NCBI RefSeq assembly: GCF_006016075.1
Contig: NZ_CP040093.1
Location: forward strand, 496,001-560,000
Origin: Caloramator sp. E03
GTDB taxonomy: Bacteria > Bacillota > Clostridia > Clostridiales > Caloramatoraceae
Direction of reading: 5' to 3'
Length of the DNA stretch: 64,000 bases
Made by a program: the position numbers and the translations under genes. The notes under the pieces were generated by a model that was not told where the DNA came from, did no database searches, and was given only the letters and a program-made list of their open reading frames with translations. Positions 62,650 through 64,000 of this stretch are shown one piece after another (position 1 is the first letter of the stretch; the number at the start of each line of letters is the position of its first letter).

Positions 62650-64000
62650 TTAAATATAGTTTATTTCTTTTGCCTTTACAAATTTGCCATAAGGTTTTAT
62701 ATCTATCAGGTTATTATCTTTACATATAACTTTTCCTCTTAAAATAGTTGCAATTGGATATCCTTTTAACTTATATCCTTCAAAGACAGTATATTCAGAA
62801 GCTGAATGAAGTTCCTTGCCTTTTAATACAACTTCCTTCTCTGAATCAAAAATAACGATATCTCCATCACTTCCTGGGGCTATCACTCCCTTTTTAGGAT
62901 AAAGCCCAAATATCTTTGCTGGATTTGTACATAATAACTGTACCATCTTTTCTAAATTCATTTTGCCTTTATTAACTCCTTCTGTAAAAATTAAAGAAAG
63001 CAAAGTCTCACTTCCACCAATTCCTGGTATTATATTAAAGCAATCTTTAGCACTCAATTTATCTTTTATGTTAAAAGCACAATGATCTGTGGTTATACAG
63101 CATAAAGTGCCGTTTAAAATACTATTCCACAAAACATCCTGGTCCTCTTTTTTTCTTAGTGGAGGTGCCATTATATATTTTTGTCCATCAATATTTTTAT
63201 AACATTCATCTGTTAAAAGCAAGTAATGAGGACATGTTTCCCCGTAGACCTTATATCCATTTCCTTTTGATTTATTAATTGCTTTTGCACCTTCAGCAGT
63301 TGAAACGTGAACAAAATATACAGGTGCATTAAGACCTTCTGCTATTTTTATTACTTTATCAATTGCAACTTTTTCTGCTTCCCTTGGTCTGCTATCAGCA
63401 TAATCTGATATTTTCGTTCTGCCTTCTTTTAAGAACTTATCCTTTGTTATTCTTAAAATATCATCATCTTCTGCATGAACCGTTACAAGCATATCTAATT
63501 CTTTTGCTTTCTTTAAAAGGTTCGGTATTTTATCATAAGGTAATTTGCTATTTTCATAGGTAGTATAAATTTTAAGACTTCCTATGCCATAATCTTTTAT
63601 ATTATACAGTTCATCTAGATTCCAGTCATACTTACCAGTAATTTCTACATGAAAGTTATAATCAACATAGCAATGTCCCTGTGCCTCTTTTTCTCTCTCC
63701 CAAAGAGCTTCTATTAAAGTTTTTCCAATAATAGGGCTTACATAATCAATTATAGTAGTAACCCCTCCAAAAGCAGCTGATAAGCTTCCTGTTTCAAAGT
63801 TGTCTGCTGTTCTTCCACTTTTGGTTTTCATATAATAATGTACGTGAGCATCTATTACTCCTGGTATTACATATTTACCTGCAGCATCTATAACCTCATC
63901 ATTTAAATTCTCTTTTATATTTTTATCTATCTTACTTATTTTTTCATTATCTATTAGTACATCTGCTGTGATAATTCCATTTTCTGTTACAACAAATCCA
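62650..64000 (-). CDS. Dihydropyrimidinase / D-hydantoinase (partial, N-terminus beyond window)
   Basis: Cyclic amidohydrolase that opens dihydropyrimidines or hydantoins. The frame continues through the ATG at 63831 to the window edge: GKYVIPGVIDAHVHYYM supplies the first metal-binding HxH. Further ligands are the Lys in IGSLKIYTTYE (carboxylated in the family), His in VTVHAEDDD and VYFVHVSTAEG, and Asp in CITTDHCAF. About 450 of the usual 460 residues are present. Allantoinase or dihydroorotase is less likely, given the length and DHCAF. Confidence 0.9.
   Translation of the reverse strand, partial: GFVVTENGIITADVLIDNEKISKIDKNIKENLNDEVIDAAGKYVIPGVIDAHVHYYMKTKSGRTADNFETGSLSAAFGGVTTIIDYVSPIIGKTLIEALWEREKEAQGHCYVDYNFHVEITGKYDWNLDELYNIKDYGIGSLKIYTTYENSKLPYDKIPNLLKKAKELDMLVTVHAEDDDILRITKDKFLKEGRTKISDYADSRPREAEKVAIDKVIKIAEGLNAPVYFVHVSTAEGAKAINKSKGNGYKVYGETCPHYLLLTDECYKNIDGQKYIMAPPLRKKEDQDVLWNSILNGTLCCITTDHCAFNIKDKLSAKDCFNIIPGIGGSETLLSLIFTEGVNKGKMNLEKMVQLLCTNPAKIFGLYPKKGVIAPGSDGDIVIFDSEKEVVLKGKELHSASEYTVFEGYKLKGYPIATILRGKVICKDNNLIDIKPYGKFVKAKEINYI

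Noticed and set aside
1-64000. CRISPR arrays, insertion sequences, tRNA or rRNA genes
   Set aside because: No regularly spaced direct repeats, transposase-like proteins with terminal repeats, or cloverleaf/rRNA sequences were seen on either strand by eye.

Overview
The window is AT-rich (estimated by eye as low-G+C) and comes from an endospore-forming member of the Firmicutes, most likely a clostridial, anaerobic and possibly thermophilic lineage. The evidence is spo0A, spoIIM, spoIVB, the complete spoIIIAA-AH operon and sigK; an alanine T-box; a NifS/NifU Fe-S assembly system; and gene order that closely follows the Bacillus subtilis spo0A, spoIIIA and yrr regions. An OLE (Ornate Large Extremophilic) RNA with its partner gene oapA points to the anaerobic, thermophilic or alkaliphilic Firmicutes in which that RNA is known. 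The genus (for example Caloramator-like) is only a guess. No insertion sequence, prophage, CRISPR array, tRNA or rRNA was seen. Nearly everything is on the minus strand, so gene order below runs from high to low coordinate within each unit.

Region 1 (1-6750): phosphopentomutase (cut by the left edge), XerD, a YqzK-like protein, SpoIIM and a NudF-type Nudix hydrolase. Then come an unrecognised small plus-strand gene, an unrecognised membrane protein, spo0A with a near-perfect sigma-H promoter overlapping a 0A box, and spoIVB. Region 2 (6900-20140) is one long housekeeping operon: asp23, amaP, DUF2273, nusB, a TsaD-like gene, folD, xseA, xseB, ispA, a PAP2-like gene, OLE RNA, oapA, dxs, tlyA, nadK, argR, recN. 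The OLE RNA sits inside the isoprenoid/DNA-repair operon with its own plausible promoter. Region 3 (20220-27720): spoIIIAA-AH, a zinc-ribbon protein, efp and a Xaa-Pro peptidase.

Region 4 (27820-38390): a compact type IV pilus cluster (pilB, pilT, pilC, a prepilin, pilD, four minor pilins, a short pilM, pilN, pilO) following yqeG and aroE, then sigK, whose translation start is buried in an extended inverted repeat. Region 5 (38470-53260): udk, trhP, trmR and mltG (wobble-uridine tRNA modification and cell wall), typA, a QueT-like transporter, YlbF, RNase J, a Fur-family regulator, sfsA, DUF1292, ruvX, a ferredoxin-fused aldo/keto reductase, ireB, and alaS under an alanine T-box with specifier GCA. 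Region 6 (53320-64000): an AI-2E-family permease, a PRC-barrel protein, a plus-strand O-antigen-ligase-like gene, mnmA-nifU-nifS-iscR (sulfur transfer to tRNA and Fe-S clusters), a HesB-like protein, acylphosphatase, a secreted beta-propeller protein and a dihydropyrimidinase cut by the right edge.

The most rewarding elements are the OLE RNA/OapA locus, the two sporulation genes (sigK and spoIIM) whose ribosome-binding sites lie in strong inverted repeats, the reduced pilus proteins (short PilM, PilB without its N-terminal domain), and several long hairpins without an assigned role.
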